Origin: Imbricaverruca yamaguchii
Lineage: Eukaryota; Arthropoda; Thecostraca; Neoverrucidae
Assembly: GCA_034440575.1 (NCBI GenBank)
Contig: JAOTOL010001497.1
Coordinates: 982,001-1,046,000 of the forward strand
Direction: 5' to 3'
DNA length: 64,000 nt
Shown here: positions 12,501 to 24,494 of the stretch, piece by piece
Layout of the letters: each line of letters opens with the position of its first letter
Numbering within the stretch: the first letter of the stretch is position 1
Notes under the pieces: model-generated
Seen by the model: only the letters and a program-made list of their open reading frames with translations
Database searches by the model: none
What the model was told of the DNA's origin: nothing
Position numbers and translations under genes: made by a program

Positions 12501-13885
12501 TCACCAATATATCGAAAATCATCCGCGTCAGAAAAACACCCTTGGATGGGCTTCCAAAGAACTTCATAATGTATGTTTGTGATGAACTGTGTGTTCATAA
12601 TGCGTGTTTCATAATGAACAATAATGAACATCTATGTGTTTGACCTAGGTTCAAAATTGAGATTATTAAAGCTGATGCGTTTGATCTTTTTGTGATACGG
12701 TTGAGAGGCATGTTCGCTGATAGCATATGCTGACGGATTTTTACATTCACAATTTTCCATCCTCGCCGATGGGGAAAGGTTGGGGAAATGCTATCCACAG
12801 TTGCTTTCTTGGTGCTCAATACTAAGTCAAGCATGGAAAATAACTGGAACTTAGAAGAATGATACATCATTTACGTACAAAAAAAGGTCCGAGTTTGCTA
12901 AGGTCGATGAACTATGGAATTGTCTCTTGATCGATGGAGGCACGGCCGGTGCATTTTAGCCGAAACCATAGTTGTTGCTGGTTATGCTGTAGTTAACGTG
13001 TCTGGATGGCTGACATTTAACGTTATAACGTGAAATGTCTACCACTGATCACGTTCAACATGCCACATTACACGTTAAAATCTGGACCAGGCATTCCCTA
13101 GTCGCCTCGTTCTACCACTGATCTCGGAATCAACTTAGGCCAGTGATCTTCATTAGCATTGGACACTCCTTTTTTATCCGAAGGTGTATTCTAGAACATT
13201 TGGACACCATGAATACAAATTTCGCGACTATTTCCACCCTATGTAGCCTGAAAACAGTCATTTGTCAGATTATCTTGGCGCATGATGTGAACTGCTGCGT
13301 TTCAACTCCTCTAGCAGACTCGTGCAAAGAAATACATTCCAGTGGAAAAATACGATGACGCAACGAAAATATCAATTATTTAAGTTCCAATTATTTAAGT
13401 AGAATTGGAATTTCCCTGAGTTTCCGAATGTGCAATATGCTGGCACTATGGCACACCGGCGCCATTGAAAGTTCTTGAGCAAAATTCCGTCTGACAAAAA
13501 ATAATAATTACATGTCCAAACTTTGTATACGTTGTATCTTTTCACTTGACCTGTGTCGGGACCTGACATCACTTGAAAGTTAATTCTTCTCATGATGCAA
13601 CAAGTTAACGAGGAGAAAATGTCAATCAAGTTTCGGCAAGCTACACACTTTCGTTGATCGTCTATCACTGAAAATGAACGGCCAGCTGATATCCCGATAC
13701 GACCTTACTTTGATGAGCGCAATAATTGTGGTAAAATGATGACCTGCAAACGGGTCGTGGGGTGCGCCGTCAGAGGAAATCCTAATGCAGCTCCGTAACG
13801 TTTCCGAAGACACTTTAAAGCTGTGCTAATCCTCTGCATTAGCATATCATCACGCAATCAGCGCCCACAAATGCATCGGCGAGCA
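9589..13885. other. Long unassigned stretch
   Basis: About 4.3 kb with no recognised coding domain, RNA gene or transposon. Small open frames on both strands lack conserved motifs. A G run lies near 11886-11894. It would lie downstream of the S3 exon of the channel gene, in the next intron, but no S4 exon was found on the minus strand here. Confidence 0.4.
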
Positions 13886-13887
13886 AG

Positions 13888-14428
13888 ACACCCAGCGGGC
13901 ACCCAAGTGTCCCAGCGGGCACCCAGCGGGCACCCAAGTGTCCCAGCGGGCACCCAGCGAGTACCCAAGTGTCCCAGCGGGCACCCAGCGAGCACCCAAG
14001 TGTCCCAGCGGGCACCCAGCGAGTACCAAGTGTCCCAGCGGGCCCAGCGAGCACCGTGTCCCAGCGGGCACCCGGAGTACCGTGTCCCAGCGGGCACCCA
14101 GCGAGTACCCAGTGTCCCAGCGGGCACCCAGCGAGCACCCAAGTGTCCCAGCGGGCACCCAGCGGGCACCCAAGTGTCCCAGCGGGCACCCAGCGAGCAC
14201 CCAAGTGTCCCAGCGGGCACTCAGCGAGCACCCAAGTGTCCCAGCGGGCACCCAGCGAGCACCCAAGTGTCCCAGCGGGCACCCAGCGAGTACCCAAGTG
14301 TCCCAGCGGGCACCCAGCGAGCACCCAAGTGTCCCAGCGGGCACCCAGCGGGCACCCAAGTGTCCCAGCGGGCACCCAGCGAGCACCCAAGTGTCCCAGC
14401 GGGCACTCAGCGGGCACCCAAGTGTCAG
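13888..14428. repeat. 31-bp minisatellite, about 17 copies
   Basis: The unit cccagcgggcacccagcg plus agcacccaagtgt is 31 bp, with internal half-repeats (cccagcg twice per unit). Units between 14020 and 14115 have lost a few bases. Several simultaneous open frames (CPSGHPAS, LGARWVPAGT) are artefacts of repetition. Confidence 0.9.
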
Positions 14429-14753
14429 CGGGAAGCGATTGTCAGCGGATGCAGTCTGCGAATGCTGATTCCAGCGAAACGAAGTAATCAGTGAGAGCGA
14501 GGCTACTCCGGCTACAAGGATGAGTCTGTGGGAGAGGTAGTTGGAGCCGTACATCCCTAGTGTGAGCAACCACTAACGCAGACTGAGCGGTTCGCCTCAC
14601 TCTATGACCTTCAATATGCGCCTACCTTCTCTTGTTCGCTCTCCTAGTTGGCAGCTCGTCCCTGATCGCCGTACATCTAGGGCGCTGCATGACCGATGTA
14701 GTCGATGCGCCCCTAAACCCCAATAACCAACCGACCGTACATCCAGCTGTGCG

Positions 14754-14836
14754 TCACATCTGACACATCTGACACGTTGACACATCTGACACGTTGACAC
14801 ATCTGACACGTTGACACATCTGACACGTTGACATTC
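14754..14836. repeat. 17-bp tandem repeat next to the S3 exon donor
   Basis: tgacacgttgacacatc repeats about 4.5 times. It starts about 30 bp inside the intron that follows the S3 exon (transcription is leftward). Confidence 0.9.
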
Positions 14837-14865
14837 TGGTGCGCGAGCCGCGCGGGTGTCCTCAC

Positions 14866-15026
14866 CGAGCTGTACACATCGGCCGCGAACAGCAGGTCGA
14901 ACGGCAGCGCCGCCAGCAGGTCCACCACGAACCAGCCCTTCAGGTAGTTGGTGGCGATGTAGCGTGGGTTCGACACCACCTCGCCCCGCTTGTTGACGTA
15001 CGTGGTGCGAAAATTGAGGACTATGT
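14866..15026 (-). CDS. Elk: Elk-type K+ channel exon: end of S2 to S3
   Basis: This 161-nt minus-strand exon encodes the intracellular end of S2 ([11 protein letters not shown]), the S2-S3 linker ([20 protein letters not shown]) and S3 ([16 protein letters not shown]) of a KCNH voltage-gated potassium channel. LNFRTTYV and [12 protein letters not shown] are hallmark phrases of the Elk branch. The acceptor reads ctgtttcag and the donor gtgagg. It enters in phase 1, receiving G from the S1 exon to complete Asp, and leaves in phase 0 after Tyr-Ser-Ser. The next exon should begin S4 (HIHLLKLTRLLRLARLLQ in the family) but is not found to the left. The channel would sit in the plasma membrane, with S1-S4 forming the voltage sensor. 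Confidence 0.95.
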
Positions 15027-16855
15027 CTGAAACAGACCGGGCGGACGCTTCAGTAGTGTATTACGATGCGCTGCCGGGAACCATGCAGCGCGACCAACAG
15101 CGTGCAACTAAGCACACAGATGATCGTTGTTGTTGGTTTTGCGACGCGTCGGCTTTTGGGACATGTAGCGTCGTCAATCTCCCAAGCCGATTGGTCGCGG
15201 GTGAAGAGTAGCGACAGGTGAGACTCGTGCCCGCGATCTTTCAATTGTAAGACGGGCGACTTACCCCTAAACTACTCGTCCTCAAACACAGGTGAACGTC
15301 GCGCTATGGCACGGAGCGCTCGTGAATGTCAACCGCCGGACCCGAACGTGCCTTTATTCATAGGGAATTGAAGGAAAATGTTTGCCTCAACTATTATCTT
15401 ATAAACTTAACGACTGTTTTCCTCCTTGTCCACTAAGGTTCATATACCAGCATTTAAATATTGCCTATCACGTGGTTAATGTTTTTGTGACGGTGACCCT
15501 AGCACAGCTGGCCAAATTCCCATTCTGTCACATGCTTCAACTGTTCTTTAAATCAACAAATGCTTTCAGCGTTCACTCGGTGGAGATTTTAAGTTCAGTC
15601 CATGTCTTGTTAGTTTTATGCATGCTGTTTCCGACGTCCACTTCGCATATGCACTCAAATATTACCTATCCATTGGTGCTGGTTGTATTGCCGTGTCATT
15701 AGTACTTTGCCGTCCAAATTGCAATGGCGTTGCAGAGTTTTGCTCTGTTTGACGACAATCCGTCTCCTCGGACGTTTCTAATGCTCTTTATAGAGAAGTA
15801 CACGAAAATCGACTATGTAGATCATGACCTTGACATAATAAGTGGAGGTCGGAGGCATCTTAACTGGACCAATGCCAGTATATCGCATGGAAAAATTGTG
15901 AATCAGCTAAAATAACAATCAACTTCAATTATCTACTTAAAATATTTTGTTGTTTGTTGCGAATATTTTCGTTGGTTTATTGTTCAAGTGAATATAATTT
16001 AGTATTCAGCTGTTCGTAACACCATATTTGCCTATGAAAATGCCTATTTTGAACCCGATCTTTTGAGGGGCAGCCTCAGTAGAGTAAAAATTGTCAGCAT
16101 GCGGACGATTTTCCCAATGGTTAGTGATTGTAGCAACCATCCCAATCAAATCTCTCGAGATTCTCTCTAATATGATCCTTTGGTGACGCCTCTGATAAAA
16201 GTCGCACGTAAATAGTGCTCATATGCAAAAATTCTGCAACATTTATGTGGCACTGGCTGCAAAGGCCTACGATGATTGCACCATCGCAAAAAAAAACTTT
16301 CCCTTGGCGTAACTAGGCTTCACTCGTCAGTTAGCGCTTGTAGCCGTGTGCTGGGCACAGATAAAGTTGACTTCGGTGAGTAAGATAATAGTTCACAGGA
16401 AGACCAAAGTGGTGTCAAACTAAAGCCAAAAAAAGTAAGTTTAGTCTATAAGCAAATAAACAACCTGGGGAGGTCCCCAAACTAAATACGGTTGAACATG
16501 ATCAAAGGTTATTGAATCCATCGTAGCATGGAGCTTAAGCACAGAGCGAATATGTCAGCATGAAGCAGACAAAATAATATGAACACTGACAGAAGGTATG
16601 GGCAGGAGGAACGGGAGCAGTCACAAAATGAACTGCATACGCCAATCATCGCAGACAAGTGTCACAAGCGTGGCGTTAGGACACCACAATCCAGGATGCA
16701 ATTAAATACACACATGACCGTGTTGTACGTGGAGGCTTAAAAAGCAATCCTTGCTGTTGTGAGTTGGTTAATCCAATCCCATTGTCACCTGTACGTGCAA
16801 GCTCCAGGCGGCTATTACAGCTTTCAACAGGACAGCATGCTTGCGGAGATTTCTC
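15027..16855. other. Unassigned part of the long intron 5
   Basis: Intron sequence between the S3 and S1 exons (the intron runs 15027-27375). No recognised element in this stretch. Confidence 0.4.
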
Positions 16856-16870
16856 GAGCTCATTCCCTGG

Positions 16871-17069
16871 GGGGCGGGGATGGCCGAGTGGTTAAGGTGT
16901 CGGGCTATGGGTACCAAAGGTCCTGGGTTCGACTCTAGCGCCACTCAGGACATTTCCCAATCCCGCGGCCTACCGGCGAAACAGTGTGGGCGGCGCCATT
17001 AACCGTCAATGTGCATAAAGTGTGCCGTGAGCCAACCAATAAAAACAAATTAAAAAGGAAAATAAAAAA
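16871..17069 (+). mobile_element. tRNA-derived SINE, family A, copy 1
   Basis: The 5' part is tRNA-like: box A tggccgagtggttaagg and box B gggttcgactc, resembling tRNA-Leu/Ser. A conserved body follows (ggacatttcccaatc, cgcggcctaccggcgaaa, gcggcgccatta) and then an A-rich tail. A perfect 15-bp target-site duplication, gagctcattccctgg, brackets it at 16856-16870 and 17070-17084. It is not a functional tRNA gene: there is no acceptor-stem pairing and it carries the SINE body. Confidence 0.92.
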
Positions 17070-17734
17070 GAGCTCATTCCCTGGAGCATCATGCATGCAA
17101 CGGCTAAGGACGAGTCGCTGGATATGCTTTGTTTTTGCTAGTTTTTACTAGCAGCAGCAGTCAGAGATCACGTGACGTTGGCTGTACTGCGCCGCCAGTA
17201 GTCGCCCTGGTTTGATGTGAATGTGGGACGTGCACTGGCATACACAGAGCGGGCTTTTAATCGCACTAAGCGGAGCAAACGCCACTTGATATGGGATATT
17301 GTGTAGAGAAATGGTGTCGTTTTAGATATTTATCGTGGTCTAAATGGCATCAGTATATCAGGAGTATTGCTTGCAACTTGAAGGATCATCCTAAGAAGCT
17401 TTGGTAATAAAACAGAAGAAAGGCTGATGATGGATAGCACATTTATCGGTGTAATTAGATGGGGCCGTCGAAGTGGGTGGAGATTAAGGCCGTGCGTTCC
17501 TTCAGAATCATGCCTTGTGAGTAAGCTTACATGCCTTGATGTCGCTGCATATCTCGATACACGGCTTTATTAAATACCAAGCCCAGATATTTTGACCATG
17601 TCGGAGGTGTGAGCATGTGCTCTAGCCGATCTGCGTTACATTGTATTGCACGAGAGCACGTCGCTGCACCAAATGGGGACTAGCTTTCAACCGTCATCAT
17701 TACAGAGTGCATAGGGGACATGTCACGTCGAGTA

Positions 17735-17834
17735 CATGTTAAAGCTTTCACATAAACACATGTGCGCGTTTGCGCGCGCGCGCGCACCTGTGCGTGCGAC
17801 ACAAGCCCAATACGCACACACACACACACGTACA
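17735..17834. repeat. CG/CA alternating purine-pyrimidine tract
   Basis: A tgcgcgcgcgcgcgcacc block and an acacacac block lie close together immediately before a SINE insertion. Alternating CG/CA tracts are candidates for Z-form DNA. Confidence 0.75.
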
Positions 17835-18017
17835 GGGGCGGGAATGGCCGAGTGGTTAAGGTGTCGGGCTATGGGTACCAAAGGTCCCGGGTTCGACTCT
17901 AGCGCCACTCAGGACATTTCCCAATCCCGCGGCCCACCGGCGAAAGTGTGGGCGGCGCCATTAGCCGTGAATGTGCATGAAGTGTGTCGTGAACCAACCA
18001 ATAAACAAACAAACAAA
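17835..18017 (+). mobile_element. tRNA-derived SINE, family A, copy 2
   Basis: It shares box A (tggccgagtggttaagg), box B (gggttcgactc) and body with copy 1 and ends in an (aaac)n tail. The 12-bp target-site duplication cacacacgtaca is present at 17823-17834 and 18018-18029. Similarity to copy 1 is very high, so both are probably recent. Confidence 0.92.
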
Positions 18018-18029
18018 CACACACGTACA

Positions 18030-18970
18030 CACAAACACGCAGCACACATAGATCAGTCGCACAGCACACATCATGCGTGCTGACATGAGTCAAGTATGGC
18101 CAGTGACGTCACAATTGTCGATTTCCTCGAGCAGTGGCTGCGACACGTCAGAAGAGCCGCCACACGTCGCGCGCTGGCTGAGTAGCTGCACTGCACGATA
18201 TTGCCGCACCCCGCGATTGTTCCTGACCCGGGGCAGAGCCGTGCGATGCGACTACCTAGTCTAGTGGCTCGGACCACATGGGCGCAGTTGTGTGTCGGGG
18301 CTGAATGATGTCCAGCGGGGTTATTGGAGGTCAACATATTTCTAATGAGATAGAAGTCGAAATATTACACGAATGTAGGTGCATAAGGCCATCCTAGCTG
18401 GTTAGTCAGCATGAGCTGTGCCGACCAGATCAGAAATCAGAAATGTTGCCAGATCAGATTAGGAAAGGTTGCTGCATTCGCGATGACCTAACATAATCAA
18501 CGGGCAAACTAGAAGACTTTCTGCAACTTGCGATGCACGTTCGGTTGACGTTACAATACATTTGCACACAGCACCTAAGGTGAGAATACAAGAGCATCCA
18601 TAATCCCTAAGAATACGCTGGGAGGCAGGAGATGCTAAGCATGCATCAAACCCATTGGGATGCCAGAGCATCGGTCGGTATCATGATTGAGGTGTTTTTC
18701 CAACGATAGTTTTTTCCATGATTTTGCACGCATAGAGTTTTCACACTCAGCAAACGACAGTGATTGGTTCATAAGCTTGATCGATAGCGGACTTCGAGCG
18801 ACGGGTAGCTGGCAACGGTCACCGCACAGCAGAAACTCGCTCTTGCTTGCATTGGCCATCATGCCACGCATAAGAAACAAAGTGCACATAACATCAAACA
18901 CCTCTCCTGAGTCTGGCTTCAGCTCGGAGAGCTTGCTACACGGACCGGCACCGGCGATAGCCACCCATCC
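18030..18970. other. Unassigned intronic stretch
   Basis: Unique sequence inside the 12-kb intron 5 of the channel gene. No gene or repeat recognised. Confidence 0.4.
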
Positions 18971-18971
18971 G

Positions 18972-19170
18972 TGCGTCGTGACCTGTTATGGTCACGACAC
19001 ACGTATGGCCACCCGTGACCTGTTATGGTGTATGTATGACCTGACGTGTGTCGTGACCTGTTGTGGTCACGACACACGTATGGCCACCTGTGACCTGCTA
19101 TGGTGTATGTATGATCTGACGCGTGTCGTGACCTGTTATGGTCACGACACACGTATGGCCGCCCGTGAGT
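18972..19170. repeat. 75-bp tandem repeat with a strong inverted repeat in each copy
   Basis: About 2.7 copies of a 75-bp unit. The central copy contains acgtgtgtcgtgacc (19044-19058) and its perfect complement ggtcacgacacacgt (19065-19079) around a 6-nt loop. The neighbouring copies carry the same arms with one or two mismatches. The unit is a multiple of three and gives an open frame (GHDTRMATRDLLW), probably incidental. Confidence 0.9.
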
Positions 19171-19179
19171 CGTGACCAT

Positions 19180-20235
19180 AACAGGCTTATAATCACGGGG
19201 AAGCCATTCGTGACTGCTGTGAAGCGCGCGTGTCGCTGCTGACAGTGCTGTAGAGTGCGGACCCTGAGAACGAGCCTCGAGACGTGATTATGTTGACGAT
19301 TTGTGATTCCGATAGTGGTTTGGCCACCCTGACCTTTTACGTGTGTCCCTCGAGGCAACTCTTAAACAACGCAGCGGAGACTTGGACTTGATGAAGATAG
19401 TAGTGTAGAATGGTATACAACGTCCAAACGATGCCTCAAATATATGAAGATGAGTAGCGAAATTTCACAGTAAACCATGTCTACGAGCATGTCATCAGTG
19501 ACATCAAAGATCAGTCGTAGCGGAGTAGCTTTCGTTAGCTATTAGGGGTTTAGGGCGCATCAACTGCAGTGGTTATACAGCGCCCATGTGGAGTAGCTTC
19601 CGTCACAAAGACAAGACAGGGGCTGGCGCAACGCTTTCATCTTCTTGTGTATCCTCCGTAATGCGGCAGTCGTTGCGACATGGCATGCGACGTGCGATGC
19701 GACGTGCGATATCGCGTGTTAATCTTGGCTCTTGCCGAGCCATTATTCCTACTACTTCACACCTGTCATACATATTCCATATGAGCTTAGCCTCACTGAT
19801 ATTTTTAGGGAAATTAGAGTTGCATTGGCAACACCAAATAGATCGGAGCTTCCATCATCAGAGGTGCTTAGGCTCATTGGCATTTTTTTAAGGCACGTTT
19901 CCTCTTTTAAAAGGAAGCTGTGTGCTCAGCAAATTTCGATGAGCACTCACGAGTGATCACTTGAAATCCGGACGAGTTTAAAGCGACGTGGCAGTGTTTA
20001 TTGTCAGGATACGGATGTGAAAGAACGCCACATCGAAGCTCAGACACCGAGCATTACGATATTTCGGTCCTTTGTGTATTCAGCTGACGCGCTCCTGCAC
20101 TGGGCTGGGCGGGCGCACGTGACAGAGGGGTGTCGTCATCAGTTTTCCCGCCACTTTCGGGCTGGAGATCTGATGACGCTCTGTACATGCGAGGTCAGTT
20201 GGCGATCAGACATCGTCTGCCAGTTGCTCATGTGT
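19180..20235. other. Unassigned intronic stretch
   Basis: No recognised gene. It may include the 3' part of the transposon relic that follows on the minus strand, but no terminal inverted repeat could be assigned. Confidence 0.35.
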
Positions 20236-20239
20236 ACCG

Positions 20240-21009
20240 GTTACTTCAGGATACACCACATGTACTCGATTGGTTGCACCTGAGAGGTCCTCGATGGGCT
20301 GTCTGACTTGCTCACGTAGTCGACTTTCAACTCCTCGAAGAGTCCGATGGCTTCACCGGCATAGAAAGCCGTGGCCAGGTCGGGCCACAGAACATAGTTT
20401 CCGTCAGGGTACTTGGAAGCAGCCAATTAGGAGATCAAGCTGTCCCGGCGCACCTCTCCGTGAAACTTTCGACGAATCGCGGCCATGTCTTGCAGAACAA
20501 AGATTTACTTAACATCCTTCGGAGGCTTATGACCACGAGACCAATTAACTTCCGCAGGAACTTCCCTCGTTCTTTAGCCTCATTTCCTCTGAGACGTCAC
20601 TGTCAGGTCAAGAGTAGATCAGGCCAAGTATCATACTTCTCCCAGCACCTCGCTCCCAGCATAGCCGTGCAGCAGACCTCGTCTTCCACTACGACGTTGC
20701 GTCCACCACCGGCCAGCACGAGGTGGCGTATAGTGGAGAGGTGAGGCATCTTGGTTTTCTGCAACGTCTGTAGCCTGTCGGCGACCTGGGATTCTTTTGT
20801 CTCTTCTAGCACTTGAAATCAGCATATTTTATTACTGTTGGGACAAGATTCTGACCACATTGAAATCTTCTGAGGAGGATTCGCTGGGCTACACCCGCCA
20901 TGCCCTTCATCGCCTTCACCAACATACTCTTTTGTGTTTTCATGATTGTGACACCGGGCTTTCCTTTCCCCGTGCATGTAGCACAATTCCCTTCTGCCAC
21001 ACGCTTCAT
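20240..21009 (-). pseudogene. Tc1/mariner-like (DDE_3) transposase relic
   Basis: Read on the minus strand, the right end (about 20806-20900) gives VAQRILLRRFQCGQ, a helix-turn-helix type DNA-binding segment like STRKLARKF..C in crustacean-type Tc1 transposases. About 20242-20426 gives YPDGNYVLWPDLATAFYAG and later QPIEYMWCILK. These match the family patterns NYVFWPDLASAHY (second catalytic Asp) and ARPIENFWG (third acidic residue). The middle, including the first Asp, is scrambled by stops and frameshifts (for example the stop just before AASKYPDG), so the copy is dead. No terminal inverted repeats were found. It lies in intron 5 of the channel gene in the same orientation. Confidence 0.8.
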
Positions 21010-21212
21010 TACATTACAAGATGTGTCTTATGTAAGCCACATGACTGTAACATTATTTTTAATTTGCGACTTCCGCTTATCTGGATGTTCTGTTTTAAAT
21101 CAGTGATTAGCTCGCCACACGCTGTCGCAACAGCGTCGCACATTCGCACAGTGCATCCATTAATAATCCCCAACATGGAAATGAACAACCATCGACATAT
21201 ATGCATATATAT

Positions 21213-21306
<94 letters not shown>

Positions 21307-21339
21307 TGTAATATATGTGTGCATATATACATATGTACA

Positions 21340-21400
<61 letters not shown>
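21213..21400. repeat. (TA)n microsatellite, two blocks
   Basis: Near-pure TA runs at 21213-21298 and 21340-21400, separated by a short ta-rich segment with tgtgtgcatata. Confidence 0.95.
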
Positions 21401-21406
<6 letters not shown>

Positions 21407-24340
21407 CGCTCTCATGGTGGCAGTAGAGACATCTATTTGCAAGTCGATCGCACTGCAGAATTGGTCACATATTGCGCGCCGCCAAATCGCATCACTCGTC
21501 TTCATCGCACCTATCGCCCAGACAGAACAGCGCCTTCTCGCCGTTCGCTGTCGTGCCGTGCCGGTACGGCTGAAGCCCCCTCCTCACCCATCTCACCCCG
21601 CCAGCCGATGACGGGGTGACGCTCACCACACGCGCCACGCTGCCTGGTGTTGCCGCCACCGTTGTACGTGAACAGGTATTGATTTGCAGCTCGACGATTC
21701 GCCGAGTGGGCTCCGCCTCGCTCGACTTGTCCACGCGCACCTCCCCCTCCCCTCTCCTCCCCAATTGCACTCTGCATAGGTCAAGGGCCTATAAGATGCG
21801 CTGTGCAGAGAGCTCCTGTGATTGGCCGACGTGTGGATGACGCGCATTAGCGACTCCATGCAACTCCGGCGCACTTTCTAACTCGGGGCTTAAAGTAGAT
21901 TTCGGCTGTGATGAAGTTCACCGGCTCCTCGACGAATTTAATTGTTTTTGGCTTGAAATGATCTTCAGGTGTATTAGTATAATCCTAGAGGATTGGAGCA
22001 AAAACATCAAGGTTGCCTACACATACTCGGTTTCAACATCGCACTCGGCTATTACCCTGAACAGACTATTAGGTGGGTATTTAGATAAACAAAAAGTGCG
22101 ATTGCGATCCAGCTACTATATAGCTACTCCATTGCAATTCCTTGCTACTAGCCAAGTGCGTCATGATAGCCATTAGTTTGTCGTCGTAGGAATAAATATA
22201 CTGCAGTAAATGTAATACGAGTACATAATTTTTCTGCACAATTCGAAGCTGAAGACCATGCTCCAGTCATGTGCCATTTGAATATCGGTAAGAGGCAGGC
22301 TAGATCCAGGATTCCAATCCATTAGAAGTGGAGCCGCGATGTAATCAACTGAGTCTAGCTAACATCCGTATAAATATACGCATACTATGTAGCTTTATCC
22401 CAACAGCGAATAAAAACGAATACTTGAAGTGATTAAAAAATATGTAGATAGAGCAACAGTAACATAGAAGCAAGCGTGTTGGTTGAACTAAAATACAATT
22501 TCTTATTAATTAAAGTGCATTATTATGCAAATGAAAGCGTGTGAAATCAAACAACTTTGCATTGTGGTACTTCTGCACTACACAGTTCCATTGTAAGCTA
22601 AGTTGGATGATGGCTTGCACTAATAACGAAAACATTATTTTTATATAGAGGAGTTTTAAGGAACACGAAAATAATATTGAAGTTAAGCTGAAGCAGCCAA
22701 GACAACTCCGATATCCTAATATATTTACTGGTTAAAAGCATGATAATCGACACCAAAAAGATGTAATTTTTGTTTTTAAGACATCATATTCCATGTAGGT
22801 CCAGTATAATTATGGTTAACACCAATATTGAAACGCATCTGTTGTTGGACGTCTGTACTCTTTTTAAAACCAGAGGTTCCGAACAACACGAAAAACATTG
22901 TAGGCGTAACAACAATACAGGTGCATACCGGAGGATCTGAGTCTCACTATTCTGGGCAGTCAGCCCTCACCGTGGGGGTAATTGTTTGCCACTCGCGAGG
23001 AGGAAGGGTTCTTCTAAGCGAGATAGAAAGATGCTATCAACGATGCGATGTAGCTCCATCTTTGGACTTCTAAGTTACTTGAGGGATTACTCTCTATCCC
23101 TTTTGGCTCGCCTTTCAGGTCAGATTGAACAGATGAATGTTGGGGTGTAGGCGGTCAGCATGTCTTCACCATAGTTACCAGACTCTGGTCGCAGAAAAGC
23201 GATTTGATGTTTCAATATTGATGATATGCAAACTAAAATGCAAATCCAACACACGTGGCACGTGAAAGAGCCAAGGTCGTCGTCAAATAACTGAAAATAA
23301 GTGATTATATGAAAAGAGGATACAGATGTTAACTTTCCATCTCGATCGCACTCAATGAAAGGTAATGAAATCAACAAAAGCAAAACCACATTTTTCCCAC
23401 CCTCTTTCAGAATTTCCCCTGGAAATCCGAAGCCTTTTCATTTTTAATGACATAAGACTTCAGGAAGAATGTGCAACATTTTGCGATCAGATTGGGTTCA
23501 TTTTTCATTTAATTACTTGCAAAATGAAATAATCGCGCAAAGTTTACATGACTTAATAATTTGTATTCCTGGTAATCTCTCTTATTTCCTTCAGAACGCA
23601 TGTAGTGCATGAATCCTTTGAATGTACCACGCGATATCTTAATGGCCTGACGTCATAATGACTTCAAATATGGAGGACGTTTAGCTAGCATAGTGTGACA
23701 CAGCATATATTCAGGTTGGTCACACATATTAATTGGCTACGACACACACAGAAACACTTTTGCGTACCTGTGACCTTCATTTATTTATAAATGCGCCATA
23801 AATCTGACCAGATCTATAAATCTGACCCAAGGTCACATTTTACAATTGTGCATTCCCTTTTAACTTTTAGTCTATTCACTCCTATTTAACTTTTAGCTGT
23901 ATTCTGCACTGTTACCGGTTAAAGATGTTTCATTGTACATCAAAAGACCATGATGAAACGAGGCCGTTGCCCGACTTTCACTCTCATTAGCTCAGGATCC
24001 TTGGAAAGTGGGCCATGTTTCACAGCGATATCATGAACGGTTCAGGAGTTACTACAAAAACAAACTCGGAAGGGTTCAACCTGACCCACACTCCCACCGC
24101 ACTGCTATGATTTAAAGCGTGTTCATTTTCGCCGAGAAGATGCTCATTTCGATACTATTCATGTGTGCGTTTTCTTAAATAATACTGATCTGTGTGCTCG
24201 TGATGGCAGTGTGTACTGTGTTCGTGCTGGTGAACTGTCACTGTTGCGTCCTGATGTTGATGCCGCAGCAAACAGCCCGGGCAGGCAGGTGCACGAGCAA
24301 GGGCGGCGTCTTCCTGACGAACCGCAGGCGGCGCAGACGT
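21401..24340. other. Unassigned intronic stretch
   Basis: About 2.9 kb without a recognised gene. At 23770-23836 gtgacctt and aaggtcac form an inverted pair, and ctgacccaaggtca (23822-23835) also occurs at 38123-38136, which suggests fragments of a dispersed repeat. Confidence 0.4.
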
Positions 24341-24342
24341 CC

Positions 24343-24494
<152 letters not shown>

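Noticed and set aside
1..14865. S4, S5 and pore exons of the channel gene on the minus strand
   Set aside because: No reading like KLTRLLRLARLLQ or a GFGN/GYGN-type filter was found; they should lie beyond the left edge.
16871..16945. A genuine tRNA-Leu or tRNA-Ser gene
   Set aside because: Box A and box B are present, but there is no paired acceptor stem, the sequence continues into a shared SINE body, and target-site duplications flank it.
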